A stretch of 64,000 nt of DNA from assembly GCA_013286085.1 (NCBI GenBank), contig JABDGK010000004.1:19468-83467 (forward strand). Reading direction: 5' to 3'. A program made the position numbers and the translations under genes. Positions 52,474-62,379 of this stretch are shown here, one piece after another; the stretch's first letter is position 1; each line of letters begins with the position of its first letter. Source of the stretch: Gammaproteobacteria bacterium (GTDB lineage Bacteria; Pseudomonadota; Gammaproteobacteria; DSM-16500). The notes beneath the pieces are model-generated. The model did not search any database. It was given only the letters and a program-made list of their open reading frames with translations, and was not told where the DNA came from.

Positions 52474-53575
52474 TTTCGCGCTCCGTGATATGACTAAATG
52501 TTTTTTTACCTTGTTTGACAAAAGGTGGCTTGATGACTTGAACTGGCACTTGTTTACCGCGCATATCCACCAAACAATGCTGACCCACTTGTGCAGGGAC
52601 ACGTGCCAAGGCAATACCTTTGCTGAGTGTCGGTGAAAAACTACCGCTGGTAATTTCACCTTCACCAAAACCGTCGACAATCACTTTTTGATGATTGCGT
52701 AATACACCTTGGCCTTCTAATACTAATCCCACCAATTGCTGTTTTACGCCATTATGTAGCTGTTTTTCTAGAGCAGTACGGCCAATAAACTGGCGATCAG
52801 TCGGATCAAATGCCACTGTCCACGCTAAGTTGGATTCGAGCGGTGTCACTGTTTCATCCATGTCCGCGCCATATAAATTTAAACCGGCTTCAAGACGCAA
52901 TGTATCACGCGCACCCAGACCGCATGGCTTAATATCTGCCGCTAATAACTTTCGCCAAAATGCAGGCGCTTCTGTCGCTGGTAAAATCACTTCAAAACCA
53001 TCCTCACCTGTGTAGCCAGTGCGAGCAATAAAATAATGATCGAGTTCAGCAGCATGAAATACTTTTAAATTTAAAATTGTTTGCGCTTGATCAGGGGAAA
53101 ATAGCGTTGGAATTTTTTCTCGAATGTGCGGGCCTTGAATTGCTAACATGGCGCAATCATCACGCACGGTTAAGGTCAGCTCAAAACTATTGGCTTGTTT
53201 AGTTAACCAGGCTAAATCTTTTTCCCGTGTGCCGGAATTGACAACAAGGCGATAAAAATTATCTGTCATTTTATAAACAATCAAATCATCAATCACACCG
53301 CCTTGCTCATTCAACATGCACGTATATAACGCTTTGCCTGGCACTAAGCGATCGATATTATTGGCAACTAAGTAACGTAAATAATCTGCAACAGCAGGGC
53401 CGTGCAAATCAACAATGGTCATGTGTGATACATCAAACATGCCCGCCTGTTGACGAACTTGATGATGCTCTTGAATTTGTGATCCATAATGCAACGGCAT
53501 ATCCCAACCAGCAAAATCCACTAGCTTAGCTTGGGCTTCGACGTGACATTGGTATAGTGGTGTTCTTTTTCCCAT
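52466..53575 (-). CDS. gcvT: Glycine cleavage system T protein (aminomethyltransferase)
   Basis: 369 residues. It transfers the C1 unit from the aminomethyl-lipoyl group to tetrahydrofolate. Motifs: VDFAGWDMPLHYGSQIQEHH, RQQAGMFDVSHM, GYTGEDGFEVILP, LGARDTLRLEAGLNLYGADM, and the C-terminal GEGEITSGSFSPTLSKGIAL. It is first in gcvT-gcvH-gcvPA-gcvPB. A TATACT box (plus-strand 53619-53624) about 45 bases upstream may be its -10. No glycine riboswitch structure was found in the leader. Confidence 0.97.
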   Translation of the reverse strand: MGKRTPLYQCHVEAQAKLVDFAGWDMPLHYGSQIQEHHQVRQQAGMFDVSHMTIVDLHGPAVADYLRYLVANNIDRLVPGKALYTCMLNEQGGVIDDLIVYKMTDNFYRLVVNSGTREKDLAWLTKQANSFELTLTVRDDCAMLAIQGPHIREKIPTLFSPDQAQTILNLKVFHAAELDHYFIARTGYTGEDGFEVILPATEAPAFWRKLLAADIKPCGLGARDTLRLEAGLNLYGADMDETVTPLESNLAWTVAFDPTDRQFIGRTALEKQLHNGVKQQLVGLVLEGQGVLRNHQKVIVDGFGEGEITSGSFSPTLSKGIALARVPAQVGQHCLVDMRGKQVPVQVIKPPFVKQGKKTFSHITERENE

Positions 53576-53745
53576 AAAACTCCCTTTACAGCGCCTTTCA
53601 AACCGAGACGAGCAGGGGAGTATAACGCTTGCTAAGAAAAAATTGAAGGATCAAATCGCAATGTAATTTTGCCATGGTGATTTGGAATATAATAGTGCAG
53701 CATGTGCACATTTATAACAATAGATATTAAAAAATCCGCTAAAAG

Positions 53746-53765
53746 CTTAAGACTATCTTAAGCTT
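53746..53765 (+). promoter_or_regulatory. PmrA-like tandem site upstream of the giant paralog pair
   Basis: cTTAAGACT-at-cTTAAGCTT: two cTTAA boxes with exact 11-bp period, 7 of 9 matches each to the PmrA consensus cTTAATATT-N2-cTTAATATT. The site is also a perfect inverted repeat AAGCTTAAGA-cta-TCTTAAGCTT (53743-53765), so a dimeric regulator of another type is possible. A -10-like TAAGAT lies at 53774-53779, before ATG 53816. Confidence 0.55.
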
Positions 53766-53815
53766 TCTCCATTTAAGATGCGTAAAGGACATGACTAACC
53801 CAAGGATGGTGCAAC

Positions 53816-56800
53816 ATGCCGTTAAATGCAGAACAACGCCAGGTAATTAATCAGCATATCGAGCATTTTTTCTATGAATTAAAAACGGATTCAGCCGCGC
53901 TCAAGAATCTGCGTGCCGCCTTAGAGAAACCGTTCGCAGCGACTCCCGCCGAAGCAAAAGAAGTCGAAGAAAAATCCGCTGCAACAGACACCTCTTTTAA
54001 CGAACTCAGCACATTATTATCTACGGCGCAAAAAACCTTTAAAACAAATAAAAAACGCAGAATTACATATAAAAAAAAGGGTGAGGATGGCAGCGATATT
54101 GAATGGATGGATGATATTCCAATTACATTTGAAGAATTAAATCCCGACCCAACCACCGTTCAAGATGCCACTGAATATATTATTTTTTACAGTCTTTGTT
54201 GTTTGCAATTTCATCTCGAACAACCGAACAACGATGATTTCGATTTAGAGGCATGGTTAAAAACACCCGGACGCGGCATCACGCCAGAAGAATTAAGTGC
54301 ACCCTGGCAATCACGCAAATGGCTCGAGCGAATCTGCACGGATAAAGCATTCGAGCGCAACCAGTGGGATATCAAGTCAACACTCACTTTACTGGATCAA
54401 CATAAAAATACAGATCTGTTTAAGACTCCACCCGCTGCTAATGAAGACTTTGGAGAGTTCGACTGGAATCTACCAGAACTCAACAAGAGAACGTATCATG
54501 CAGAAATACGCTACAATGAACACAATATCAGAGACGCTGCTGGCAAGATTACGAAAATCATTCCCTCCTTAGATTTAGTAGTACAAGCAATTGTGTCACC
54601 TGACTTAACACTGACACATGTTTTACCCAGTTTTAAACCTTTTCCAAACGCCTTTGCCGTTCCCAATGAAACGCCAGAACAACGCAGAATTCGTGACCGG
54701 CGAAATCATCGCACCCAAGAGAAGATTAAAGCAGAAGCAGCTGTGATTGCCGAAAGAGAAGCCATCAAGCTCATCCTCAGTCATTTAAAACCAATTAAAG
54801 AACCTGATCCATTGCCTATTCCTTCATCCAATGCATCGGTAAGCGCTCCATCACTACAACAACTTGCTGAAAGCAGTCTTGCTCTATCGGATGATGATGC
54901 TAACGAACTGGATGGAGCATTTGTTGCCGAGTACGCAGCACTTCATTCTGATGCCGATGAAAATGTAGACTTCATGGCCCGTGATGCAGGACACACCCCT
55001 CCGGCGCCTGATGTTAGTCATGTTGCAGCAGACTATGCAGACAGCGCATCGGCAAACATACCAGTAGCAGCACAATCTGTTGCAAGCTCTCCTGCAGCGT
55101 CCGTTGCAAACAATCCACCCGCCTCCGATGCCAGCAGTATTGCTAGCATCCTAGCATCACTGCGCCTTGCTGATGTCAATGCAGCAAATAATGTCGTCGC
55201 TCAAGATCTCCGTCATGCTTTGCTCGCCAGCATCCAAGATGAGCCCGATAATGATCTGCCAGGTATGAAACTACTCACATACCAATTTTATTATGATGAA
55301 GTGCAAGCCAATCGCCTCTCGCTCATCGGTCTTGAAACATTTTCACCCGAGGAAACGGATAATCTTGTCGATGATACTGTGCGCTCGTTAATTGCAGAAG
55401 GTCACTTAACGATTGATCAAGGCATGGGAATCAAACCACACGTCAACGAATTGCTACAGAATACTTATTATCGCCTAGAATTCATAGCAAAGCGACTCAC
55501 GCTAGCTCGTCTTGACGCTTTTTCACCCGAAGACGCTGACAATCTTGTTGAGGATAGTATCTGTTCACTTGTTGCAAATGGTCACTTAACCATTGATCAA
55601 GGGGCGAAGGTCAAGCCACACATAAAAAAATTACTGGCGACAACACCCTATTACATCCAACACATCCACAAACATCCTGAAGAGTTACATTTACTTCTTA
55701 ACGCCACACCAGAACAAGCATCCTTTTTAAGCTTGCCCAGCGTGACTAACCTACAAACACACAACAAAATGCTGCTGCAAACAGCATTCATGATACAACC
55801 TCTTGCTCATCCTATTTTTAAAGAGTGGACTTATGCCCGTTACTTGCTTGAGCATCCAGAAGCGATTCCTTTGCTATTCAACATCACGCTCGCTCAGCAA
55901 GAGAACTTATTAAATGAAACAATCAAAGAAATGATTGCACGAGCATTAATGCCCTTCACTTTTGCTTTAATGCTGACAGCCAAACAACGAGAATTCATTG
56001 CTCATAAAAACTTTCAGCGGCTATTTTTAGTAGGAGAAGAATCTTATTTGCTGCTGACAAAAATCACGGATGAAACTATCGATAAACTCTTACAACCGAA
56101 AATAAACACCCTCATCGAAAGCAAGATGTTATCTGCTCAACAGGCAATACGTTTTATCACTGCATTAACACCATTACGCATTCAAGTATTTGAAACTGAA
56201 CCTTACACGTCACTACTAAAAGAACATAAAGACAGCGAGCCGCATCTACTCATGCTGCTTCCAGAAGACGATCTCCCTCGCTTACTCCGGCCACCCATAT
56301 ATGAGCTAATCAAATCCAACATAATGAGTCTACCTGAAATTATTGATGCCTCAGACAAATTATTAGAATTTATTTGTGGAGATCGTACAAACCTTCTACT
56401 TCACAGTAAAAAAATAACCTCAAAACAAGTAGCTAGCTGGGAAAAAATCACATGGCTGCAAATCGAATCCAATGCCAACGCCTATTTATCTTTATTTCAT
56501 AATACTGACAATAATCAACAGCCTGATTACATCCCCCTAAAAATATGGAGTGAATATCTTCACAGACGCATACTGAAGACTTACCAAACGCATCTAAAAT
56601 CGAATAGTGTATCTCCCGATGTAGCAATCCGAATTAAAGCACACATCATTGCTACAAGCGAAAAAATTTCTGAAGAGGCACTTTGCAATCAAACTATTGC
56701 TTTATTTCTTCAATCCCTACTTCAAGAGACGCCGTTTAATTTACAACATCTACCGTCCACTCGCCGACCTTTCATCTACAATAATATTATCACTACCATA

Positions 56801-57100
56801 GAAAATGCGATGAAAAACCCAGCACCTGATTGGCGATCCACACTCGATAAGGTGGTGCAATATGCGCAGCAAGGTGTTGATGCAATAAAGACAAAAGTAA
56901 CATTCGACCCACCCCAACAAACACGATTCAATCCTCAAAAACTTTTTTCGCGCACACCCGAGGATATTGCCCATTATTGCAAACAACTTGTGCATGCCGG
57001 GGGCTTCTTACAGTCAAGAAACCGTATTCTAGCGCCTACCTTCGATGTCGATATCAAACCCGACAGTCCGCCTAGTCTACGCAGATCCGTTTCTAGATAA
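53816..57100 (+). CDS. Giant helical-repeat protein, paralog 1; possible Dot/Icm substrate
   Basis: 1094 residues, no family recognised. The N-terminal domain (about 1-330) starts with PLNAEQRQVINQHIEHFFYE and includes EYIIFYSLCCLQFHLEQ and WQSRKWLERI; all have counterparts in the next gene. A linker rich in Ala, Ser, Asp and Pro (about 335-470) separates it from a helical C-terminal part. That part begins with a module repeated twice in tandem: LETFSPEETDNLVDDTVRSL..GHLTIDQG..IKPHV and LDAFSPEDADNLVEDSICSL..GHLTIDQG..VKPHI. Looser units of the same type (LLN.TIKEMIARALMPFTFAL) continue towards the end. It ends with YCKQLVHAGGFLQ. No signal peptide, no membrane helix, no catalytic motif seen. 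A PmrA-like site precedes it. Secretion by Dot/Icm is inference. Confidence 0.88.
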   Translation: MPLNAEQRQVINQHIEHFFYELKTDSAALKNLRAALEKPFAATPAEAKEVEEKSAATDTSFNELSTLLSTAQKTFKTNKKRRITYKKKGEDGSDIEWMDDIPITFEELNPDPTTVQDATEYIIFYSLCCLQFHLEQPNNDDFDLEAWLKTPGRGITPEELSAPWQSRKWLERICTDKAFERNQWDIKSTLTLLDQHKNTDLFKTPPAANEDFGEFDWNLPELNKRTYHAEIRYNEHNIRDAAGKITKIIPSLDLVVQAIVSPDLTLTHVLPSFKPFPNAFAVPNETPEQRRIRDRRNHRTQEKIKAEAAVIAEREAIKLILSHLKPIKEPDPLPIPSSNASVSAPSLQQLAESSLALSDDDANELDGAFVAEYAALHSDADENVDFMARDAGHTPPAPDVSHVAADYADSASANIPVAAQSVASSPAASVANNPPASDASSIASILASLRLADVNAANNVVAQDLRHALLASIQDEPDNDLPGMKLLTYQFYYDEVQANRLSLIGLETFSPEETDNLVDDTVRSLIAEGHLTIDQGMGIKPHVNELLQNTYYRLEFIAKRLTLARLDAFSPEDADNLVEDSICSLVANGHLTIDQGAKVKPHIKKLLATTPYYIQHIHKHPEELHLLLNATPEQASFLSLPSVTNLQTHNKMLLQTAFMIQPLAHPIFKEWTYARYLLEHPEAIPLLFNITLAQQENLLNETIKEMIARALMPFTFALMLTAKQREFIAHKNFQRLFLVGEESYLLLTKITDETIDKLLQPKINTLIESKMLSAQQAIRFITALTPLRIQVFETEPYTSLLKEHKDSEPHLLMLLPEDDLPRLLRPPIYELIKSNIMSLPEIIDASDKLLEFICGDRTNLLLHSKKITSKQVASWEKITWLQIESNANAYLSLFHNTDNNQQPDYIPLKIWSEYLHRRILKTYQTHLKSNSVSPDVAIRIKAHIIATSEKISEEALCNQTIALFLQSLLQETPFNLQHLPSTRRPFIYNNIITTIENAMKNPAPDWRSTLDKVVQYAQQGVDAIKTKVTFDPPQQTRFNPQKLFSRTPEDIAHYCKQLVHAGGFLQSRNRILAPTFDVDIKPDSPPSLRRSVSR

Positions 57101-57128
57101 TGCTTTCGCTAAAGATGAGGTAACACAT

Positions 57129-59963
57129 ATGCCATTAAACCAAGCGCAACGAGACTACATTACTCCGTATATTGAGCACTTTTTTTATGATTTATCCACC
57201 GATCACGACACTATAGCTAGTCTTAAAAAAGCGCTCGAAAAACCACTGATCCCGGCATCCGCAGAACAAAAAGAACCTGAAGAAAAATCATCTGAAACAG
57301 ATCTGGATTTTAGTCAGCTCCAAAATTTTATCAAAAATACACCCGAACAAATCAAGAAAAAGAAAATATATATAGAAGCCAGTAAAAAAGATGAAGAAAA
57401 AGCATTAGAAGACTTAAATCCAGAACCTATCACTATCCATGATGTGACCGAATATATTATTTTTTATAGTGTATGCTGCTTACATTTTCATTTAGAACAG
57501 ACTGAAGATGACTTTAACCTAAATAACTGGCTGAAAAAGCATAATATTACCGAAGCAGAATTAAACACACCGTGGCAACCACAAAACTGGCTAGAAAAAA
57601 CCGGCACCATCGAAAAAGTAGAAAACGCAACCGGCTGGAACATCAACATGCTTCTAGCACTACTACACAATAAAAATAATTTAGCTTTTCATTCTGTTGA
57701 ACCTGAGGGTGAATCTGACTGGACCTTGCCTGAATTAAAAGGCCGTAACTATAGCGCCCAAATAATCCCGCAGACATACACACCCACCGACAAAGATGGC
57801 AACCCGCTACCGGAGACAACAGCACTCGATGTGGAAATTCAAGTTTATATTTCACCTGACAGAACGTTAAAGCGTGTTTTTTCTGATGCCACACCTTATC
57901 CAAAAGCTAAACCACCTGAGCCAAATGAAACACAGGCAGAGCGTCATAGTCGTATCGCTAACAATACTTGGCGACACGATGATGCGAAAGAAACATTAGA
58001 AATATGTGCCGAAAGTTACGCAACCGACATAATTGTTAATTATCTGAAAACTATCGGCATCGCCGCACCGCCCAAATCACCCACCCTCGCAGCGTTATTA
58101 TTAGAAGATTTCCCCCTGTTATCTGGCCATGCACCTGATGCAAGCAGCGCGGCTTCACCCATAGTTGAGAAATCTGGCCCTGGCAGCGTAGCAATGCAAA
58201 TGCTACCAGCAGACATTGACATCCTCGCGCTAGGCTTGAAACTACTCACGTATCAATTTTATTTTGATGAATTTAAAGCAGGACGCCTCAGCGCTTACAC
58301 ACTGGAAAGCCTTTCAGAAGAGGAAACCACGCTCCTCACCGACGACACTATTCGCGGTTTAATTGAACACCATGACTTAACTATTCTTGGAAGCTTGGCG
58401 TTAAAGCCATCCGTAGCGGCAGTATTAAAAGATACACCCTATTACCTGAGTCACATACTCCAGCATCCCGAGGATTTAGAACGTCTTAAAAACATCGATG
58501 ATGACAGAGCGCGTTTTTTAAAGTCGTTAATTACCAATCTACTAATCCAAGGTAAAATGCTGCTGCAAACAGCATTAACTATTTCACCCGTAGCTTTTCC
58601 TCTCTTTACGCGTGTCAGCTATGCAAACTATATCTCTCAACATCCCGAAATCATTCCATTACTGCAAAATCTATCGCTAGAACAGCAGCAATTTCTGTTA
58701 CACGAAACCATCATTGACATGATTGAACGTGAGCTATTAACATTACCAACTGCTTTACAACTCACTACAGCACATGCACCCATTATCACACATGAACTGT
58801 ATAAGCCTGCATTCTTATCTAACAAACAATTATTTGAATCACTGAGTTGTTTCAACGATAAGAAAATAGCATTATTATGCGACCAAGATATTCTCGATTT
58901 AATTAAATTAAAAATTTTACCCGCAGAAAAAGCATTATCCTATACGGAAGAACAACTGAAACTTCACATTCAAAAAAATACGCTACTCTTACTACGAAGA
59001 AGAAAATTATCCACGAAAGTTGTCGCCAAATTTACCTCCGGCTTTTCTTATGTTGTTGAATCAGAGCCCTATGGTCGGTTTTTACGAGATCATAACGATA
59101 ACAAGCCTCACCCTTTATTTTCATTGCCTGACGAAACACTCAAGCAATTACACTGGATATCTGTGCGCAATCTCATGATTGCCAAGGTTCTTCATATTGA
59201 AGATATAACTTCCGCAGAACCTAACTTCACAAATCGTCTTTGCAATGATTCAATTTATAATCTTTTAATCGAAAAGAAAATATCAGCCAAACAAGTCGCA
59301 AAACTGACGGAAGCTACCGCACAGAAAATTGAAGCAAATAGAGACATTTACTATTGGCTAGCAAACAGTAATGACTACAACGAAAGCGATGACTATATCC
59401 CATTCAAAGTATGGAGCAAAATCCTCTGTGATGACTTAATTAAAGCCTTTCAGAAAGAAAAACCGTCTCTTGAATATCCGCATACACATACTAATGACAG
59501 AGCAAATTCCATAGCCACCATTGAAAAAATTTCAGAAGACGTTTTACGCGCAAAAACTATCGCGCTCTTTATGCAACATATTGCAGAACAAATAGCCGAG
59601 AAAATACGCGCAACGCCTGTCGAACAAATTGATGCTATCTATCCCACTATTCAACAAACCATTGCTACTGAGAATAGCAAAGCAGAACCCAACTGGCTGG
59701 AAGCATTTGCAACTATTGCCGAAGAAGCTGATCAACGACTACAGGTTGCTAAAAGCGCCGCATTCAAAGCGAAGTTGCGCCCAGCTGCATTAGGAATTTT
59801 TTCAGCATCGTCGTCATCGTCAAGCTCACCACCAAAACCGGCTGAGGACTTTTGCACCCGCCTCATTCATATGGCTGGTTTCTTGCAACCAACGGCACCA
59901 GAACAAAAACAAGCCGCTGAGGAGCAAGAGCAAGCTCTTAATAGCCCTCGGGTAACACACTAA
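57129..59963 (+). CDS. Giant helical-repeat protein, paralog 2; possible Dot/Icm substrate
   Basis: 944 residues from ATG 57129, with GAGG at good spacing and 28 bases after the first paralog; the frame is open upstream inside that gene but lacks a binding site. It is clearly homologous to paralog 1 along its length: PLNQAQRDYITPYIEHFFYD, EYIIFYSVCCLHFHLEQ, LGLKLLTYQFYFDEFKAGRL, FCTRLIHMAGFLQ near the end. The tandem duplicated module of paralog 1 is single here, and the linker is short (about 330-360). The extreme C-terminus has an EEQEQ cluster 11-15 residues from the end, like the E-block signal of Dot/Icm effectors. The two genes probably form one transcript. Confidence 0.88.
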   Translation: MPLNQAQRDYITPYIEHFFYDLSTDHDTIASLKKALEKPLIPASAEQKEPEEKSSETDLDFSQLQNFIKNTPEQIKKKKIYIEASKKDEEKALEDLNPEPITIHDVTEYIIFYSVCCLHFHLEQTEDDFNLNNWLKKHNITEAELNTPWQPQNWLEKTGTIEKVENATGWNINMLLALLHNKNNLAFHSVEPEGESDWTLPELKGRNYSAQIIPQTYTPTDKDGNPLPETTALDVEIQVYISPDRTLKRVFSDATPYPKAKPPEPNETQAERHSRIANNTWRHDDAKETLEICAESYATDIIVNYLKTIGIAAPPKSPTLAALLLEDFPLLSGHAPDASSAASPIVEKSGPGSVAMQMLPADIDILALGLKLLTYQFYFDEFKAGRLSAYTLESLSEEETTLLTDDTIRGLIEHHDLTILGSLALKPSVAAVLKDTPYYLSHILQHPEDLERLKNIDDDRARFLKSLITNLLIQGKMLLQTALTISPVAFPLFTRVSYANYISQHPEIIPLLQNLSLEQQQFLLHETIIDMIERELLTLPTALQLTTAHAPIITHELYKPAFLSNKQLFESLSCFNDKKIALLCDQDILDLIKLKILPAEKALSYTEEQLKLHIQKNTLLLLRRRKLSTKVVAKFTSGFSYVVESEPYGRFLRDHNDNKPHPLFSLPDETLKQLHWISVRNLMIAKVLHIEDITSAEPNFTNRLCNDSIYNLLIEKKISAKQVAKLTEATAQKIEANRDIYYWLANSNDYNESDDYIPFKVWSKILCDDLIKAFQKEKPSLEYPHTHTNDRANSIATIEKISEDVLRAKTIALFMQHIAEQIAEKIRATPVEQIDAIYPTIQQTIATENSKAEPNWLEAFATIAEEADQRLQVAKSAAFKAKLRPAALGIFSASSSSSSSPPKPAEDFCTRLIHMAGFLQPTAPEQKQAAEEQEQALNSPRVTH

Positions 59964-60321
59964 TGATCCTTAACCTGTCATGCCAACATGTTCTTAACTG
60001 GTATTGCAAACTTGTCTTATTGTTGGCATGGAAATTACAGTAATTTAATTATTGCTCTCTTGTTAATCAATCAACTGTATTGAAATTAAAGACTTCATGC
60101 AAAAAAAGCAAATAGTTGCTGAATTGTTGATTAACCTATTGTAGGATATAGTTCGTTGCTTAGCGTCTCTTGTTCTATCCGGACGATAGAGATTAGAGAT
60201 ATATCGGGATCTGGTAGTACACCGTATCACGAGCTGAAAAACTAGCTTTAGTTGTGTATCACTAGATTATGAATTATTGAAGTATATAGTAACTATAACG
60301 GACTTGATATTGGAGAAAACC
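59964..60321. other. Gene-free stretch before the outer-membrane protein gene
   Basis: 358 bases without a convincing gene. Arms CATGCCAACA (59979-59988) and TGTTGGCATG (60021-60030) form a 10-bp stem with a 32-base loop just after the giant genes; a terminator is possible but there is no T-run. The rest is AT-rich and should hold the promoter of the barrel gene; I see no clear -35/-10 pair. No RNA gene recognised. Confidence 0.5.
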
Positions 60322-60957
60322 ATGTTTAAAAAATTATTAATTGCAAGTGTTGTATTAGCCGCCAGCACAGGTGTTGCTTTTGCAAGCCATCATCATAACG
60401 GCGACTATAAAGGCGAACAGGCTGCTCCTGTTACCTATAAAGATCAACAACCATGCCCCACCTATACTTATTTGACGGGTGGTTATCTTGGTGCAAGCGT
60501 TGGTCCTAGAGTAAATGTTGCAGGCTCACCTCTTGCTTATGAAGGAATAGAAGGCACCATCTTTGGTGGTTATGGCGCTATGGTAGCTCCAAGCTTCCAT
60601 CTTGCTGGTGAATTATTCGTTCAAGATAGCGCTAACGTTAAAGATTTCAAGAGCGCAGGCAATTTAACCGGCGTAAGATCCTCTTGGGGTTTTGGTGCTA
60701 GCATCTTGCCAGGTTATATGATCAATGATCATGTATTAGGCTTTGTACGCGCTGGTGTAGTCAGAACAAGATTTAGTGATACAGGCGTTAGATCTAATGC
60801 TACCGGCTGGCAGTTGGGTGCGGGCATGCAAACTAGCGTTTATGAAAACCTTGATGTTCGCGGTGAATACGTGTTCTCAGACTACCAAAAAATTACATCA
60901 ATTGGTCGTCCGGTAGCACATCAAGTTAATGTAGGCTTGGTTTACAAGTTCTTGTAA
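60322..60957 (+). CDS. Outer-membrane beta-barrel protein
   Basis: 211 residues from ATG 60322 with TGGAGA upstream; an in-frame start at 60277 lacks a site. The signal peptide KKLLIASVVLAASTGVAFA is cut before SHHHNGDYKG. The mature protein shows alternating beta strands typical of an eight-stranded OmpA/Opa-like barrel (YLTGGYLGASVGPRV, AGELFVQDS, GFGASILPGYMI, WQLGAGMQTSVYENLDVRGE) and ends in an aromatic-rich strand VNVGLVYKFL, as needed for BamA recognition. Similar single-barrel surface proteins are frequent in Legionellales. The His-rich N-terminus is short. A long imperfect hairpin follows. Confidence 0.9.
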   Translation: MFKKLLIASVVLAASTGVAFASHHHNGDYKGEQAAPVTYKDQQPCPTYTYLTGGYLGASVGPRVNVAGSPLAYEGIEGTIFGGYGAMVAPSFHLAGELFVQDSANVKDFKSAGNLTGVRSSWGFGASILPGYMINDHVLGFVRAGVVRTRFSDTGVRSNATGWQLGAGMQTSVYENLDVRGEYVFSDYQKITSIGRPVAHQVNVGLVYKFL

Positions 60958-60982
60958 GTCGGATCTGCATGTTGTAATTTAG

Positions 60983-61031
60983 GGAGGTTAAATTTTTGTG
61001 TGTTTCAATACACATAGAGAATTTCACCTCC
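60983..61031. terminator. Long imperfect hairpin after the barrel gene
   Basis: GGAGGTTAAATTTTTGTGTG (60983-61002) pairs with TACACATAGAGAATTTCACCTCC-type sequence at 61009-61031 over about 20 bp with a few mismatches and a 6-base loop. It lies between convergent genes. A T-rich segment is inside the stem rather than after it, so termination strength is uncertain. Confidence 0.5.
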
Positions 61032-61107
61032 ACTAAGCTCTAATCACACCAACACCCAAAACACAATCTAGATTTTTCTGCCATTGCCGCGATAATCCAC
61101 TGTGCGA

Positions 61108-62217
61108 TTATCTTGGCTGGAGTGCTGTCTCATCAGTATTAATGGCCGGTCTCTTAATTTTTCTTTTTAGATAATCGATGACAGGCAGCTCATATAGCTT
61201 GTAGTACAAGCAACCTATAGCAACGCTTGTAAACAATACAAATAACGTTTGTATTGTAAATCGCGCAATAGGGTACTGTTGCAAACCAACATGTTGTGCA
61301 ACACGCAAGAGTATGGATATAAGTGTATTATGCGTCAGGTATATTGAGTATGATGCGCCACCCAGAAATACAAACAGATTGGGGAACCGTAACGGTTTCA
61401 TAGACTCTATTTTCACTAAACCTGAAATAATAAGCGCAGAAAAAACCGCGTATAGGGTAGCGTTAGTCATTTTGCTTAGATTATTGAAATAATCCTCGTG
61501 TACACCACAAGCCAAAAACCCAAGGACGCCTAACAATAATATTGCCCGTGGTGCGGGAATGTAGTCACCCCACTTTTTAACCGCATAAGCCACTAAACAG
61601 CCCATTAAGAATTGAGCACTATAAAGACTCAAAGCAAATTTTAAAAAACTGGCTGATGGCGTCAAAACATTCAAATTAAACAGCGTTATTAACCCGATCC
61701 ACACAGCAAGCAATGCTACCCCCATTTCCGAGCTAATAATAAAAGTCGCAAAGAACAGGTAAAAAATCATTTCATACTGCAACGTCCAAGCAACTGCAAC
61801 AATCGGTTCATGATCATATGATATTAAAAAAACGTTTTTCAAGAAAGCGAGGGGGGTGATTGATGTATGTTGACCATGGGAGGCTCCACCAAAGAAAACA
61901 TATAACATAGCAAGAACAGCCAATACAGACCAATAAGCTGGCAAAATTCGCGTTAGCCGCTTACCTACATATTTTCTCAGGTCAACATAAGTACCATCCA
62001 TATCTCGCCAATGGGTATAGCAAATAATGAAGCCACTTAATACGAAAAAAAAGCTTACGCCGGAACGGCCAAAATTAAAAAAAGAGTTGAATAACTCATG
62101 GCCTAGAAAAATTTTTGACTGCACAGAAAAATGACAAAGAACCACCAGTAAAGCAGCAATTGCACGACAAACCTGCAATGAATCCAGTCTATTACGTTCC
62201 ATCGTATCGTAATCCAT
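61108..62217 (-). CDS. Acyltransferase-3 family (OafA/YrhL-like) membrane protein
   Basis: About 369 residues from ATG 62217; starts at 62202 and 62277 are also open and none has an ideal binding site. It has ten or so membrane helices. The family signatures are near the N-terminus: LDSLQVCRAIAALLVVLCHF (catalytic His) and GRSGVSFFFVLSGFIICY; GKRLTRILPAYW carries the conserved Arg. Further on are AVAWTLQYEMIFYLFF and ASYSIYLTHN. Such proteins O-acetylate surface polysaccharides or lipopolysaccharide. It is divergent from the thiamine-diphosphate enzyme gene, with a 100-160 base region between them for both promoters. Confidence 0.93.
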   Translation of the reverse strand: MDYDTMERNRLDSLQVCRAIAALLVVLCHFSVQSKIFLGHELFNSFFNFGRSGVSFFFVLSGFIICYTHWRDMDGTYVDLRKYVGKRLTRILPAYWSVLAVLAMLYVFFGGASHGQHTSITPLAFLKNVFLISYDHEPIVAVAWTLQYEMIFYLFFATFIISSEMGVALLAVWIGLITLFNLNVLTPSASFLKFALSLYSAQFLMGCLVAYAVKKWGDYIPAPRAILLLGVLGFLACGVHEDYFNNLSKMTNATLYAVFSALIISGLVKIESMKPLRFPNLFVFLGGASYSIYLTHNTLISILLRVAQHVGLQQYPIARFTIQTLFVLFTSVAIGCLYYKLYELPVIDYLKRKIKRPAINTDETALQPR

Positions 62218-62379
62218 CCTCTCAAGGGATGACAATTGTAGCACATGGATCGAATTTAAAATAATTCTGGTAGACATATTTTACTATTTTTTTCATTAAA
62301 GTTTAGTTGCGTCTAGGTTTTTTAACCCATAACATGATCATCTTTCATCGTGTACTTCTCTGTGTATTAGGGGCAATAA

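Noticed and set aside
53576..53720. Glycine riboswitch in front of gcvT
   Set aside because: The leader of about 45-140 bases has none of the conserved aptamer segments or tandem structure.
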